Of a stretch of 64,000 bases of DNA, positions 25,783 through 34,591 are shown one piece after another. Both the position numbers and the translations under genes were made by a program. The stretch comes from Streptomyces sp. CB02923 (GTDB lineage Bacteria > Actinomycetota > Actinomycetes > Streptomycetales > Streptomycetaceae). Location: the NCBI RefSeq assembly GCF_001905005.1, contig NZ_LWKZ01000005.1, positions 60,814-124,813 of the forward strand. Reading direction: 5' to 3'. Position 1 is the stretch's first letter. The number at the start of each line of letters is the position of its first letter. A model generated the notes under the pieces. It made no database searches. It was not told the DNA's origin and worked only from the letters and a program-made list of their open reading frames with translations.

Positions 25783-26837
25783 GCGGCCACCTCGATACGG
25801 GTGTCGTCGCCCACCACCAGCCGGTGCCGGCCGTCACCGGGACCGACGCGCGCCGCGCGCCCGATCAGCGAGCCGTGCAGGCCGCCGACCCGGTCGATCG
25901 TCACGCCGTCGAGGGTGACGGAGTCCTCGATCCCGGCCCGGCGCAGTACGCAGTCGCGGCCGAGGGCGGTGTACGGGCCGACGCGGCTGTCCTCGACGAC
26001 GGTGCCCGCGCCGACGAGCGCGGGGCCCTCGATCCGCGAGCCGGTGACCCGTGCCCCGGCCTCGACGACGACGGCCCCGGTCAGCCGGCTCGCGGCGTCC
26101 ACGGCGCCCGCCACCGCGGGCCGGACGTCCTCCAGCAGCCTGCGATTGCACGCCAGGACGTCCTCGACGCGGCCGGTGTCCCGCCAGTAGCCGTCGTACT
26201 CCCCCGCCCGGACCTCGGCACCGGCGGTGATCAGCCACTGCACGGCGTCGGTGATCTCCCGTTCGCCGCGCGGTCCCGGCCCGGTGGCGGCCACCGCCCG
26301 GTGGATCGCTGCGGTGAAGAAATACACGCCGACCAGGGCGAGGTCGCTGCGCGGCCGGTCCGGTTTCTCCGTCACCCGCAGCACCGCGCCGTCGGCGTCC
26401 AGTTCGGCGACGCCGAAGCGGCGCGGGTCGGGCACCTTCTGGACGACGAGCCGCGCGGCGGGCCGGCGGGCTGCGAATTCCGCGGCGGGCGCGCCGATGC
26501 CCGCGGGCAGCATGGTGTCGCCGAGGTACAGCACGAAATCCTCCGCGCCGAGGAAATCCCGGCCGAGGGCCACGCAGTGGGCCAGTCCCAGAGGCCGTTC
26601 CTGGCGCAGATAGGTGAGGCGGACGCCGAGGTCCGAACCGTCGCCGAGGGCCGCCGCGATGTGCCGGTCACGGGAGTCGACGACGATGCCGATATCCGTC
26701 ACGGCCGCCTTCCGGAGGTTTTCCAGGACGTGCCGCAATACCGGCTTGCCCGCAATCGGGATCAATTGCTTGGGCATCGAGTACGTGAAAGGGCGAAGAC
26801 GGGTTCCCGTCCCGCCCGACAACACCAGAGCCTTCAT
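25779..26837 (-). CDS. rmlA: Glucose-1-phosphate thymidylyltransferase, long form
   Basis: A 352-aa nucleotidyltransferase making dTDP-glucose. It begins [18 protein letters not shown] with [13 protein letters not shown], then [14 protein letters not shown] and YLGDTMLP. The C-terminal third is a left-handed beta-helix-like repeat ([20 protein letters not shown]). This is the StrD-like long form often found in antibiotic clusters, not the roughly 290-aa housekeeping RmlA. It is first in the sugar operon. The leader lacks a Shine-Dalgarno on this strand, so leaderless or weakly initiated translation is possible. A perfect dyad (26886-26919) lies 49-82 bp upstream. Confidence 0.95.
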   Translation of the reverse strand: MKALVLSGGTGTRLRPFTYSMPKQLIPIAGKPVLRHVLENLRKAAVTDIGIVVDSRDRHIAAALGDGSDLGVRLTYLRQERPLGLAHCVALGRDFLGAEDFVLYLGDTMLPAGIGAPAAEFAARRPAARLVVQKVPDPRRFGVAELDADGAVLRVTEKPDRPRSDLALVGVYFFTAAIHRAVAATGPGPRGEREITDAVQWLITAGAEVRAGEYDGYWRDTGRVEDVLACNRRLLEDVRPAVAGAVDAASRLTGAVVVEAGARVTGSRIEGPALVGAGTVVEDSRVGPYTALGRDCVLRRAGIEDSVTLDGVTIDRVGGLHGSLIGRAARVGPGDGRHRLVVGDDTRIEVAA

Positions 26838-26885
26838 GGAAAAGGAGTGTCGGTGCGGCTGCCGTACGCGGGAAAGGGGCGGCCG

Positions 26886-26919
26886 GTGGACCGAACCGGC
26901 CGTGTCCCTTTCGGTCCAC
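26886..26919. promoter_or_regulatory. Cluster dyad element, copy A (sugar operon promoter)
   Basis: GTGGACCGAA (26886-26895) and TTCGGTCCAC (26910-26919) are perfect 10-bp arms with a 14-bp spacer, so half-site centres are 24 bp apart. The 35-bp segment 26885-26919 is 30/35 identical to copy B at 17870-17904, in the same orientation. It lies upstream of rmlA and downstream of the regulator's terminator. Confidence 0.75.
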
Positions 26920-26941
26920 GACGCGGCCCCGTACAGCGGGC

Positions 26942-26981
26942 GGGAATTCCGGCCGGTGCCGGGGCACCGGCCGGAATTCCC
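26942..26981 (-). terminator. Perfect 19-bp hairpin after the LuxR-type regulator
   Basis: GGGAATTCCGGCCGGTGCC (26942-26960) is followed after GG by its exact reverse complement (26963-26981). It starts 11 bases past the stop of the leftward regulator gene. It should separate that transcript from the sugar operon. Confidence 0.85.
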
Positions 26982-26991
26982 GTGCCGCAGG

Positions 26992-28011
26992 TCAGGCGGA
27001 CGACGCCGGAAGATAGCCCAGCTGCGCCGCGAGCACCCCCGCCTGGAACCGGCTGCGTGCCTTCATCCCGGCCATCGCGTCGGTCGCGATCCGGCGTGCC
27101 GTCCGGGCCGAGACGCCGAGCCGCCGGGCGACCGTGGCGTCCGTGTGGCCCTCGGCGAGCAGTTGCAGCGCGGCGAGGTGCTGCCGGGTGAAGCCGTCCG
27201 CCGTGCGCCGGGGCGGGGGCGGGCCCAGCCGTTCCGCCGCTGCCCACACGGCGTCGAACAGCGTGCTCAGCGCGGCCACCACGCCGGGCACCCGTACGGA
27301 GACGGCGGCCTCGGCGCCGCCTTCGCCGGTGGTGGAGACGAGCGCGGACCGCCGGTCGACGACGACCATCCGGGTAGGCAGCACGGCAGCGGTACGGACC
27401 TCGGCGCCGGCCGACGCCAGCCACTCGGCGTACGCCACGGCCTCCGGGTCGTACCGGGCGCTGTCGAGGCAGACGGTGCGCACCCGGATTCCCCGCGCGA
27501 GGACGTCCTCGAACAGCCGCCGGGACGCCGGCGGTCCGGACGACGTGCACGGCTGCCCGGCGGCGAACACCTGGACCTCCTCTTCGGCGGCGGTGGCGAG
27601 TTCCGCCAGATGGTCGGCGATCCGGTCGGCTCCCGCCAGCCGGTGCACGCCGTGGTCGGCGGCGAAGTGCTGGTGTGCGGAGAATTCGGAGACCAGCCGG
27701 GCGGCGGCGGCCCGGCTCTCCTCCACCCGCTGTTGCTGCGCGGCGAGTTCGGCCTGCTGGCGGGCGAGGAGAAGGTCCATGCCCAGGCGCGGGCTCACCG
27801 CGTACAGCCGGTCCGGATGCTCCGTGGAAGGCCGTACCAGTCCGAGGGCGGCCAGCCGGTCCAGGGCGCGCCCGGTGTCCCGTTCGGCCATTCCCGTACG
27901 GGACGCCAGCTCGGTGGCGGAGGCGTGCGGTTGGGCCAGCAGGGCGCGGTAGACCGATTCCGTCGCCGGTTCGACGCCCAGCCGTCCGAGAACGTGCTCC
28001 GACGTGCGCAT
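26992..28011 (-). CDS. Cluster-linked TrmB/LuxR-type transcriptional regulator
   Basis: A 339-aa regulator. The N-terminal winged helix is TrmB-like (ATESVYRALLAQPHASATELASRTGMAERDTGRALDRLAALGLV, residues about 12-55). A middle region resembles a phospholipase-D-like sensor fold (RRLFEDVLARGIRVRTVCLD). A C-terminal LuxR-type helix-turn-helix follows (QHLAALQLLAEGHTDATVARRLGVSARTARR, given here in part only as LLAEGHTDATVARRLG). GGGGGA lies 7 bases before the ATG at 28011. Such hybrid regulators often sit in Streptomyces biosynthetic clusters. It is the best candidate to bind the dyad elements A and B. Confidence 0.9.
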   Translation of the reverse strand: MRTSEHVLGRLGVEPATESVYRALLAQPHASATELASRTGMAERDTGRALDRLAALGLVRPSTEHPDRLYAVSPRLGMDLLLARQQAELAAQQQRVEESRAAAARLVSEFSAHQHFAADHGVHRLAGADRIADHLAELATAAEEEVQVFAAGQPCTSSGPPASRRLFEDVLARGIRVRTVCLDSARYDPEAVAYAEWLASAGAEVRTAAVLPTRMVVVDRRSALVSTTGEGGAEAAVSVRVPGVVAALSTLFDAVWAAAERLGPPPPRRTADGFTRQHLAALQLLAEGHTDATVARRLGVSARTARRIATDAMAGMKARSRFQAGVLAAQLGYLPASSA

Positions 28012-28188
28012 GATTCTTCCCCCTGAGATGCGGCACCTGGTCCGGGCGGCGGGCGCCCCACGCGCCCGGCCGTCGGGGAGCCTTGACGGGCTTCCCACCC
28101 CGGACCACGGATCCAGGGGCCCGAAAAACTCAGCTCCGCGTCGGCCACGGCGCATCTGTGTCCCGTCTCACTCCGCCGTCCCGGCCCC

Positions 28189-28641
28189 TCACCGGTCCCC
28201 GGCGAGCCGTGCGGCGGCCTCGTGCATCGCCAGTTCGAGCACCGCCGGTTCGGTGAGCCGGCCCGTGCCGTCCGGGACGACGAGCCAGCGCACGCCGCCC
28301 GTCGCCCGCCCCGGGTACGGCACCACGATCCAGCTGCCGTCGCCCGCGCCGCGCACCCCCGTCCCGAGCCAGCGCGCGGCCGTACCCGGCGGCACGAAGA
28401 ATCCCGTACGGGCGTCCCCGAAATCTCCGAGGACCGGGCCCGGCAGGTCCAGTACGTGGGTCAGTACGTCAAGGGTCGGCCGTCCCAGTGCGCCGGGCAC
28501 GATCAGTACGTCCCAGAGCCGGCCGGCCGGGAGGAGGGCGACCCCGAGGGGGTTGCGCTCCCAGTCCCACCGGCAGGCGTCCGGGTCCGCTGCCGCCGTC
28601 ACCAGCCACTCCACTGCGTTCTTGGCCCCCGCGACGTCCAT
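28189..28641 (-). CDS. Hypothetical protein, possible single-domain prim-pol relative
   Basis: A 150-aa soluble protein without signal or membrane segments. The sequence contains CRWDWERNPLGVALLPAGRL, WDVLIVPGALGRPTLDVL, GPVLGDFGDARTGFFVPPGT and GSWIVVPYPGR. These resemble the N-terminal domain of actinomycete bifunctional primase/polymerase-like proteins, but I cannot show the catalytic acidic triad. GAGGAG sits just before the ATG. Codon use is typical of the genome. It lies between the biosynthetic cluster and the polyamine block and may mark the edge of the cluster. Confidence 0.7.
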   Translation of the reverse strand: MDVAGAKNAVEWLVTAAADPDACRWDWERNPLGVALLPAGRLWDVLIVPGALGRPTLDVLTHVLDLPGPVLGDFGDARTGFFVPPGTAARWLGTGVRGAGDGSWIVVPYPGRATGGVRWLVVPDGTGRLTEPAVLELAMHEAAARLAGDR

Positions 28642-28897
28642 GTCTCCTCGCTTCCGCGGTCCGCTCGGACCGCTGTCCGCCCGTTGAGAGGCGGCGGAGG
28701 CGGCATCCTTACACGGGTTTGCCGGGGTTTTTCACGGAAGACGGAAGCAGCCGGGGGCGCGGGGTGGTGAGCGGACGCGCGGGGAGTGCGATGCGGGCGC
28801 GCCCAGGGAAGACGGGCGCGCCCGGAAACCTTCGGGGCCGATCCGCCCCGTCCCGACCGGAGGCCGGTCCGAGCCGGTCCGAGCCCGTCCGGGCTCC

Positions 28898-30313
28898 TCA
28901 GCTGTCGAAGCCGAGCCCGGCCCTGTCCATCGCGCGCAGCCACAGGTTGCGCCGGCCGCCGTGGGTGTCGGCCCGCGTCATCGACCACTGCGTCAGGCCG
29001 ATCCCGGCCCAGCGCAGCGGCTCCGGCGGGAACGGCAGCGGCTTCTTGCGGACCATGTCCAGTTCGGTGCGCTCGGTGCGCTCCCCGGCCAGGAGGTCGA
29101 GCATGACCTCGGCGCCGAAGCGGGTGGCGCCCACGCCCAGGCCCGTGTAGCCGGCCGCGTAGGCGACCCGGCCGGCGTACGCGGTGCCGAAGAAGGCGGA
29201 GAAGCGCGAGCAGGTGTCGATGGCGCCGCCCCAGGCGTGGGTGAAGCGCAGGCCCTCCAGTTGGGGGAAGCACCGGAAGAAGTGCCGGGCCAGCTTCTCG
29301 TACGTGGCCGGACGGTGGTCGTACTCGGCCCGGACCGACGCGTTGAAGCGGTAGACGGCGTCGTAACCGCCCCACAGGATGCGGTCGTCGGCGGTGCGGC
29401 GGAAGTAGTGGAAGTGGTGGTTGCTGTCGGACAGCCCCTGGCGGCCCTGCCAGCCGATGGCGGCCTGCTGCCCGGCGGAGAGCGGTTCGGTCATCAGCGC
29501 GTGGTCGTAGACGGGGACGACGTACGGGCGGACGCGGCGCACCAGGGACGGGAAGACGTTGGTGCCGAGGGCGACCCGGCGGGCGAAGACCCGGCCGTAC
29601 GGCGTGCGGGCGGCCATGCCCACGCCGTCGGCGGCGAGCGCGGTGGCGGGCGTGTGCTCGTAGATGCGTACGCCCAGGTCCAGGCACGCCTTCTTCAGCC
29701 CCCAGGCGAGGCGGGCGGGGTGGAGCATGGCGACGCCCGTACGGTCCCAGAGGCCGGCCAGGAACGTCGGCGAGACGACGTGCTCGCGCAGTGCCTCGCG
29801 GTCGAGGAACTCCACACCGGGCAGGCCCAGGCGCGCGGCCTGCTCGGCGCCCTCCTTCAGTTCGGCGACCTGGTGGGGTGCGGTGGCGACGCTGATCTCG
29901 CCGGTGCGCTCGAAGGCGCAGTCGATGCCGTGGCGGGTGACGGCGTCCTCGATGGCGTCGAGGTTGCGGGCGCCGAGTTCTTCGAGTTTCTTCAGCTCGT
30001 CCGGCCAGCGGTCCAGGCCGTTGCCGAGGCCGTGGGTGAGGGAGGCGGCGCAGAAGCCGCCGTTGCGGCCGGAGGCGGCCCAGCCGACCTCCTGGCCCTC
30101 CACGAGGACGACGTCGCGCCCGGGGTCGCGCTCCTTGGCGAGCAGCGCGGTCCACAGGCCGGAGTAGCCGCCGCCGACGACGAGGAGGTCCGTACGTGCG
30201 TCGCCGACGAGGGCGGGGAGGGCGGCGGGGCGCGCCGCGTCGTCCAGCCAGAACGAGGTCGGCGCGGCGTCCGCGAGGGCGTGGACAGGGGTGGTCATGG
30301 CAGCTCGTGCCAT
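28898..30313 (-). CDS. FAD-dependent DAO-family oxidoreductase, PuuB-like
   Basis: A 471-aa flavoprotein. The dinucleotide fold is DLLVVGGGYSGLWTALLAKE, with VVLVEGQEVGWAASGRNGGF next to it. The C-terminal FAD-binding element is AAGYTGLGVGATRFGAEVM. This arrangement is that of gamma-glutamylputrescine or amine oxidases (PuuB) and related DAO proteins. It is the last gene of the operon that begins with an aminobutyraldehyde dehydrogenase and potDABC. Oxidation of imported putrescine or its gamma-glutamyl form is therefore likely. The ATG at 30313, preceded by GAGGAG, lies 5 bases after the potC stop. Confidence 0.9.
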   Translation of the reverse strand: MARAAMTTPVHALADAAPTSFWLDDAARPAALPALVGDARTDLLVVGGGYSGLWTALLAKERDPGRDVVLVEGQEVGWAASGRNGGFCAASLTHGLGNGLDRWPDELKKLEELGARNLDAIEDAVTRHGIDCAFERTGEISVATAPHQVAELKEGAEQAARLGLPGVEFLDREALREHVVSPTFLAGLWDRTGVAMLHPARLAWGLKKACLDLGVRIYEHTPATALAADGVGMAARTPYGRVFARRVALGTNVFPSLVRRVRPYVVPVYDHALMTEPLSAGQQAAIGWQGRQGLSDSNHHFHYFRRTADDRILWGGYDAVYRFNASVRAEYDHRPATYEKLARHFFRCFPQLEGLRFTHAWGGAIDTCSRFSAFFGTAYAGRVAYAAGYTGLGVGATRFGAEVMLDLLAGERTERTELDMVRKKPLPFPPEPLRWAGIGLTQWSMTRADTHGGRRNLWLRAMDRAGLGFDS

Positions 30314-30318
30314 GGTTC

Positions 30319-31113
30319 TCAGCTCCTCTTCCGGCGTCCGGAGAGCAGCTGTGCCCCCAGGACGCAGACCACGGCGATGAGGAACATCGCCGTTCCGATG
30401 ACATTGATCTGAACGGGTGTGCCGCGCTGCGCCGATCCCCAGACGAACATGGGGAAGGTCACGGTGGAGCCGGCGTTGAAGTTCGTGATGATGAAGTCGT
30501 CGAAGGAGAGCGCGAAGGACAGCAGCGCTCCGGCGGCGATACCGGGCGCGGCGATCGGCAGGGTCACCCGCAGGAACGTCTGCGCGGGGGACGCGTAGAG
30601 GTCCTGGGCCGCCTGTTCCAGACGTGGGTCCATGCTCATCACCCGGGCCTTGACCGCCGTGACGACGAAGCTCAGGCAGAACATGACGTGCGCGATCAGG
30701 ATCGTCCAGAACCCGAACCGGATGCCCATGTTGAGGAAGAGGGTGGCCAGCGACGCGGCCATCACCACCTCGGGCATCGCCATCGGCAGGAAGATCAGGG
30801 TGTTGACGGCGGGCCGGGCGCGGAAGCGGTAGCGGGCCAGCGCGAAGGCGATCATGGTGCCCAGCACGGTCGCGCCGACCGTCGCCCAGACGGCGATCCG
30901 CAGGCTCAGACCCAGCGATCCGCACAGGTCGGCGACGCCGCACGGGTCGGTCCAGGCGTCCGCCGAGAAGCGCTGCCAGGCGTAGTTGAAGCGGCCGTTG
31001 GGTTTGTTGAAGGAGAAGACCAGCACGACGAGGTTGGGCAGGATCAGGTACGCGAGCGTACCGAGGCCCGCGAGCACGACGAGGTGGCGGCGCAGCCACC
31101 GGAGCACGGCCAT
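30319..31113 (-). CDS. potC: Spermidine/putrescine ABC transporter permease PotC
   Basis: A 264-aa inner-membrane permease with about six hydrophobic segments. It carries the permease EAA loop (EQAAQDLYASPAQTFLRVTLP, quoted here only as EQAAQDLYASPAQTF) that docks to the ATPase. SFDDFIITNFNAG near the C-terminus is typical of PotC. The start overlaps the potB stop (ATGA). Confidence 0.94.
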   Translation of the reverse strand: MAVLRWLRRHLVVLAGLGTLAYLILPNLVVLVFSFNKPNGRFNYAWQRFSADAWTDPCGVADLCGSLGLSLRIAVWATVGATVLGTMIAFALARYRFRARPAVNTLIFLPMAMPEVVMAASLATLFLNMGIRFGFWTILIAHVMFCLSFVVTAVKARVMSMDPRLEQAAQDLYASPAQTFLRVTLPIAAPGIAAGALLSFALSFDDFIITNFNAGSTVTFPMFVWGSAQRGTPVQINVIGTAMFLIAVVCVLGAQLLSGRRKRS

Positions 31114-32041
31114 CAGACCAGGTCCTCCGTCCCGGACTTGCGGATGTAGAGCGTGACCACGGCGAGGATGGCCGCCATGAGGAGGAAGGAGAGCGCGGCG
31201 GCCGTCGGGTAGTCCAGGACGCGCAGGAACTGCGACTGGATGACGTTGCCGATCATCTTCTGGTCGGTGGAGCCGAGCAGTTCGGCGTTGATGTAGTCAC
31301 CGGCGGCGGGGATGAAGGTCAGCAGCGTACCGGCCACCACACCCGGCATGGACAGCGGGAACGTCACCCGCCGGAAGGTGGTGACCGGGCGGGCGTACAG
31401 GTCCCCGGCCGCCTCGTGCAGCCGCGGGTCGATGCGCTCCAGCGAGGTGTACAGCGGCAGCACCATGAACGGCAGGAAGTTGTACGTCAGGCCGCAGACC
31501 ACCGCGAGCGGCGTGGCCAGCACCCGCTGCCCCTCGGTCAGCCCCAGCCAGCTGGTCACGTCCAGGACGTGCAGCGAGTTCAGTACGCCGACCACCGGGC
31601 CGCCGTCCGCCAGGATCGTCTTCCAGGCCAGCGTGCGGATCAGGAAACTGGTGAAGAACGGGGCGATGACCAGGACCATCACCAGATTGCGCCAGCGGCC
31701 CGCCTTGAAGGCGATGAGGTACGCCAGCGGGTAGCCCAGGACGAGGCAGAGCACGGTCGCGGTGACCGCGTAACCGACCGAGCGCAGGAACTGCGGCCAG
31801 TACTCGCCGAGCGCGTCCCAGTAGGCCGCGAAGTGCCAGGTGACCTTGAAGCCCTCTTCGAGGGAGCCGGTCTGGACGGAGGTGGACGCCTGGTAGACCA
31901 GTGGGGCGGCGAAGAAGACGACCAGCCACAGGATGCCGGGGAGCAGCAGCCAGTACGGGACGAGCCGCTTCCGCGCGCCGCGCTTGCGGGCCTCCGGCAC
32001 GTCCCCGGAGGCGGGCGGTGGCGGCGCCTCGGTGGTCGTCG

Positions 32042-32045
<4 letters not shown>
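31113..32045 (-). CDS. potB: Spermidine/putrescine ABC transporter permease PotB
   Basis: A 310-aa permease. After a cytoplasmic Pro-rich tail, membrane segments start at YWLLLPGILWLVVFFAAPLV. SFLIRTLAWKTILADGG and NFLPFMVLPLYTSLERID are PotB marks, and HEAAGDLYARPVTTFRRVTF contains the EAA loop. The start overlaps the potA stop and the stop overlaps the potC start. Confidence 0.95.
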
Positions 32046-33190
<1,145 letters not shown>

Positions 33191-33262
33191 GGGTGGTCCC
33201 GTGGGGTCGGAGGGCGGGCGCGGGCCGGTTCATGGCCGGGCGGCGGGCGGGGCGGACCCGGC

Positions 33263-34510
33263 TCAGGCGCCCGTGAGGTCGGCGAATTTCCGGGCGAAGT
33301 CCTTGCTCTCCTCGCCGCTCAGGGCGCGGAAGGAGTGCGACCGGGCGGCCATGTCCCGGTCGGGCAGGATCAGCGGGTTGTCCGCCAGCTCCCGGTCGAT
33401 CTTCGCCAGTTCCTCGCGTACGCCGTCGACCGGGCACACGTAGTTGATGTACGCCGCGATCCGCGCCGCCACCTTCGGCTCGTAGCAGTAGTCGATGAGG
33501 CGTTCGGCGTTCCTCTTGTGGCGGGCCCGGTTCGGCACCATCAGGTTGTCCGTGGAGGTCATGTAGCCGGCCTTCGGCACGGCGTACCTGATGTCCGGGT
33601 TGTCGTGCTGGAGCTGGACGATGTCCCCGGCCCAGGCCACGCACGCGGCGAGGTCGCCCTTGCTGAGGTCGTTGATGTAGTCGTTGCCGGTGAAGCGCCG
33701 GATCTGCCTGCTGTCGACGCCCTGCTGGAGCCGGGCCACGGCGGCGTCGAAATCGTCGGCCGTACAGTCCTCCGGGCGTTTGCCCATGTCCAGGAGCGTC
33801 AGCCCGACGGTGTCGCGCATCTCGGAGAGGAAGCCGACCCGGCCCTTGAGCCGCGGGTCGTCCAGCAGCTGGCCGACGGAGTCGACGGTGCGGCCGCCGG
33901 TGGCCTCGGCGTTGTACGCGATGACCGCCGGAATGCCCGTCCAGGGGTAGGAATGGGCGCGGCCGGGGTCCCAGTCCGGGTCGCGGAACTGCGGGGAGAG
34001 ATGAGCCCTCGCGTGCGGCAGGGCGGCGGGGTCCAGCTTCTGGATCCAGCCGAGCCCGATCATCCGCGCGCACATCCAGTCGGTGAGCACGATCAGGTCC
34101 CGGCCGGTGTCCTGGCCCGCCGCCAGCTGCGCCTGGATTCTGCCGAAGAACTCGTCGTTGTCGTTGACGTCCTCGGTGTACTTCACCGCGATCCCGGTGC
34201 GGCGGGTGAAGGCGTCCAGCGTCGGCCGTCGCCTGCCGTCGTCGCTGACGTCGAGGTACTCCGTCCAGTTGGAGAAGACGACACGTTTCTCCGGTCCGGA
34301 GTGGTCCTCGGACCGTCCGGCGTCCGTACGGCCCGCGGGCGGGATGCCGCAGGCCGACAGCGCGCCGACGCCGCCGGACGCGAACGCCCCCGCCGCGCTC
34401 GCGCGCAGCAGCGACCGCCGGGTCATGGCCATCCGGCCGTCGGTGAGGCTGCGCCGCACGGCGGCGAGTTCGGGCGGGGACAGGCTCCCGGGCTGCCGGG
34501 TGTCCTCCAT
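33263..34510 (-). CDS. potD: Polyamine-binding lipoprotein PotD (Tat-type signal)
   Basis: A 415-aa extracellular substrate-binding protein. A twin-arginine signal (MTRRSLLRASAAGAFASG) is followed by a lipobox ALSAC, so it should be Tat-exported and lipid-anchored. About 28 residues precede the RR motif, an extension I keep because the ATG at 34510 opens the frame. VVFSNWTEYLDV and GRDLIVLTDWMCARMIGLGW and YINYVCPVDGV are typical of PotD-like proteins. It feeds polyamines to PotABC. Confidence 0.94.
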   Translation of the reverse strand: MEDTRQPGSLSPPELAAVRRSLTDGRMAMTRRSLLRASAAGAFASGGVGALSACGIPPAGRTDAGRSEDHSGPEKRVVFSNWTEYLDVSDDGRRRPTLDAFTRRTGIAVKYTEDVNDNDEFFGRIQAQLAAGQDTGRDLIVLTDWMCARMIGLGWIQKLDPAALPHARAHLSPQFRDPDWDPGRAHSYPWTGIPAVIAYNAEATGGRTVDSVGQLLDDPRLKGRVGFLSEMRDTVGLTLLDMGKRPEDCTADDFDAAVARLQQGVDSRQIRRFTGNDYINDLSKGDLAACVAWAGDIVQLQHDNPDIRYAVPKAGYMTSTDNLMVPNRARHKRNAERLIDYCYEPKVAARIAAYINYVCPVDGVREELAKIDRELADNPLILPDRDMAARSHSFRALSGEESKDFARKFADLTGA

Positions 34511-34591
34511 GCGCGGTGCCCTTTCAGGATGAGCCCGGTGGTCGGCCGGTGCGGCTGTGCGGCGGCTGCCGCCTTGTGCGGAGCCCGCGTC

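Noticed and set aside
26838..26991. A CRISPR-like or att-site explanation for the inverted repeats near rmlA
   Set aside because: The 26942-26981 hairpin directly follows a stop codon and fits a terminator. The 26886-26919 dyad has a partner at 17870 but no spacer-repeat pattern or integrase nearby.
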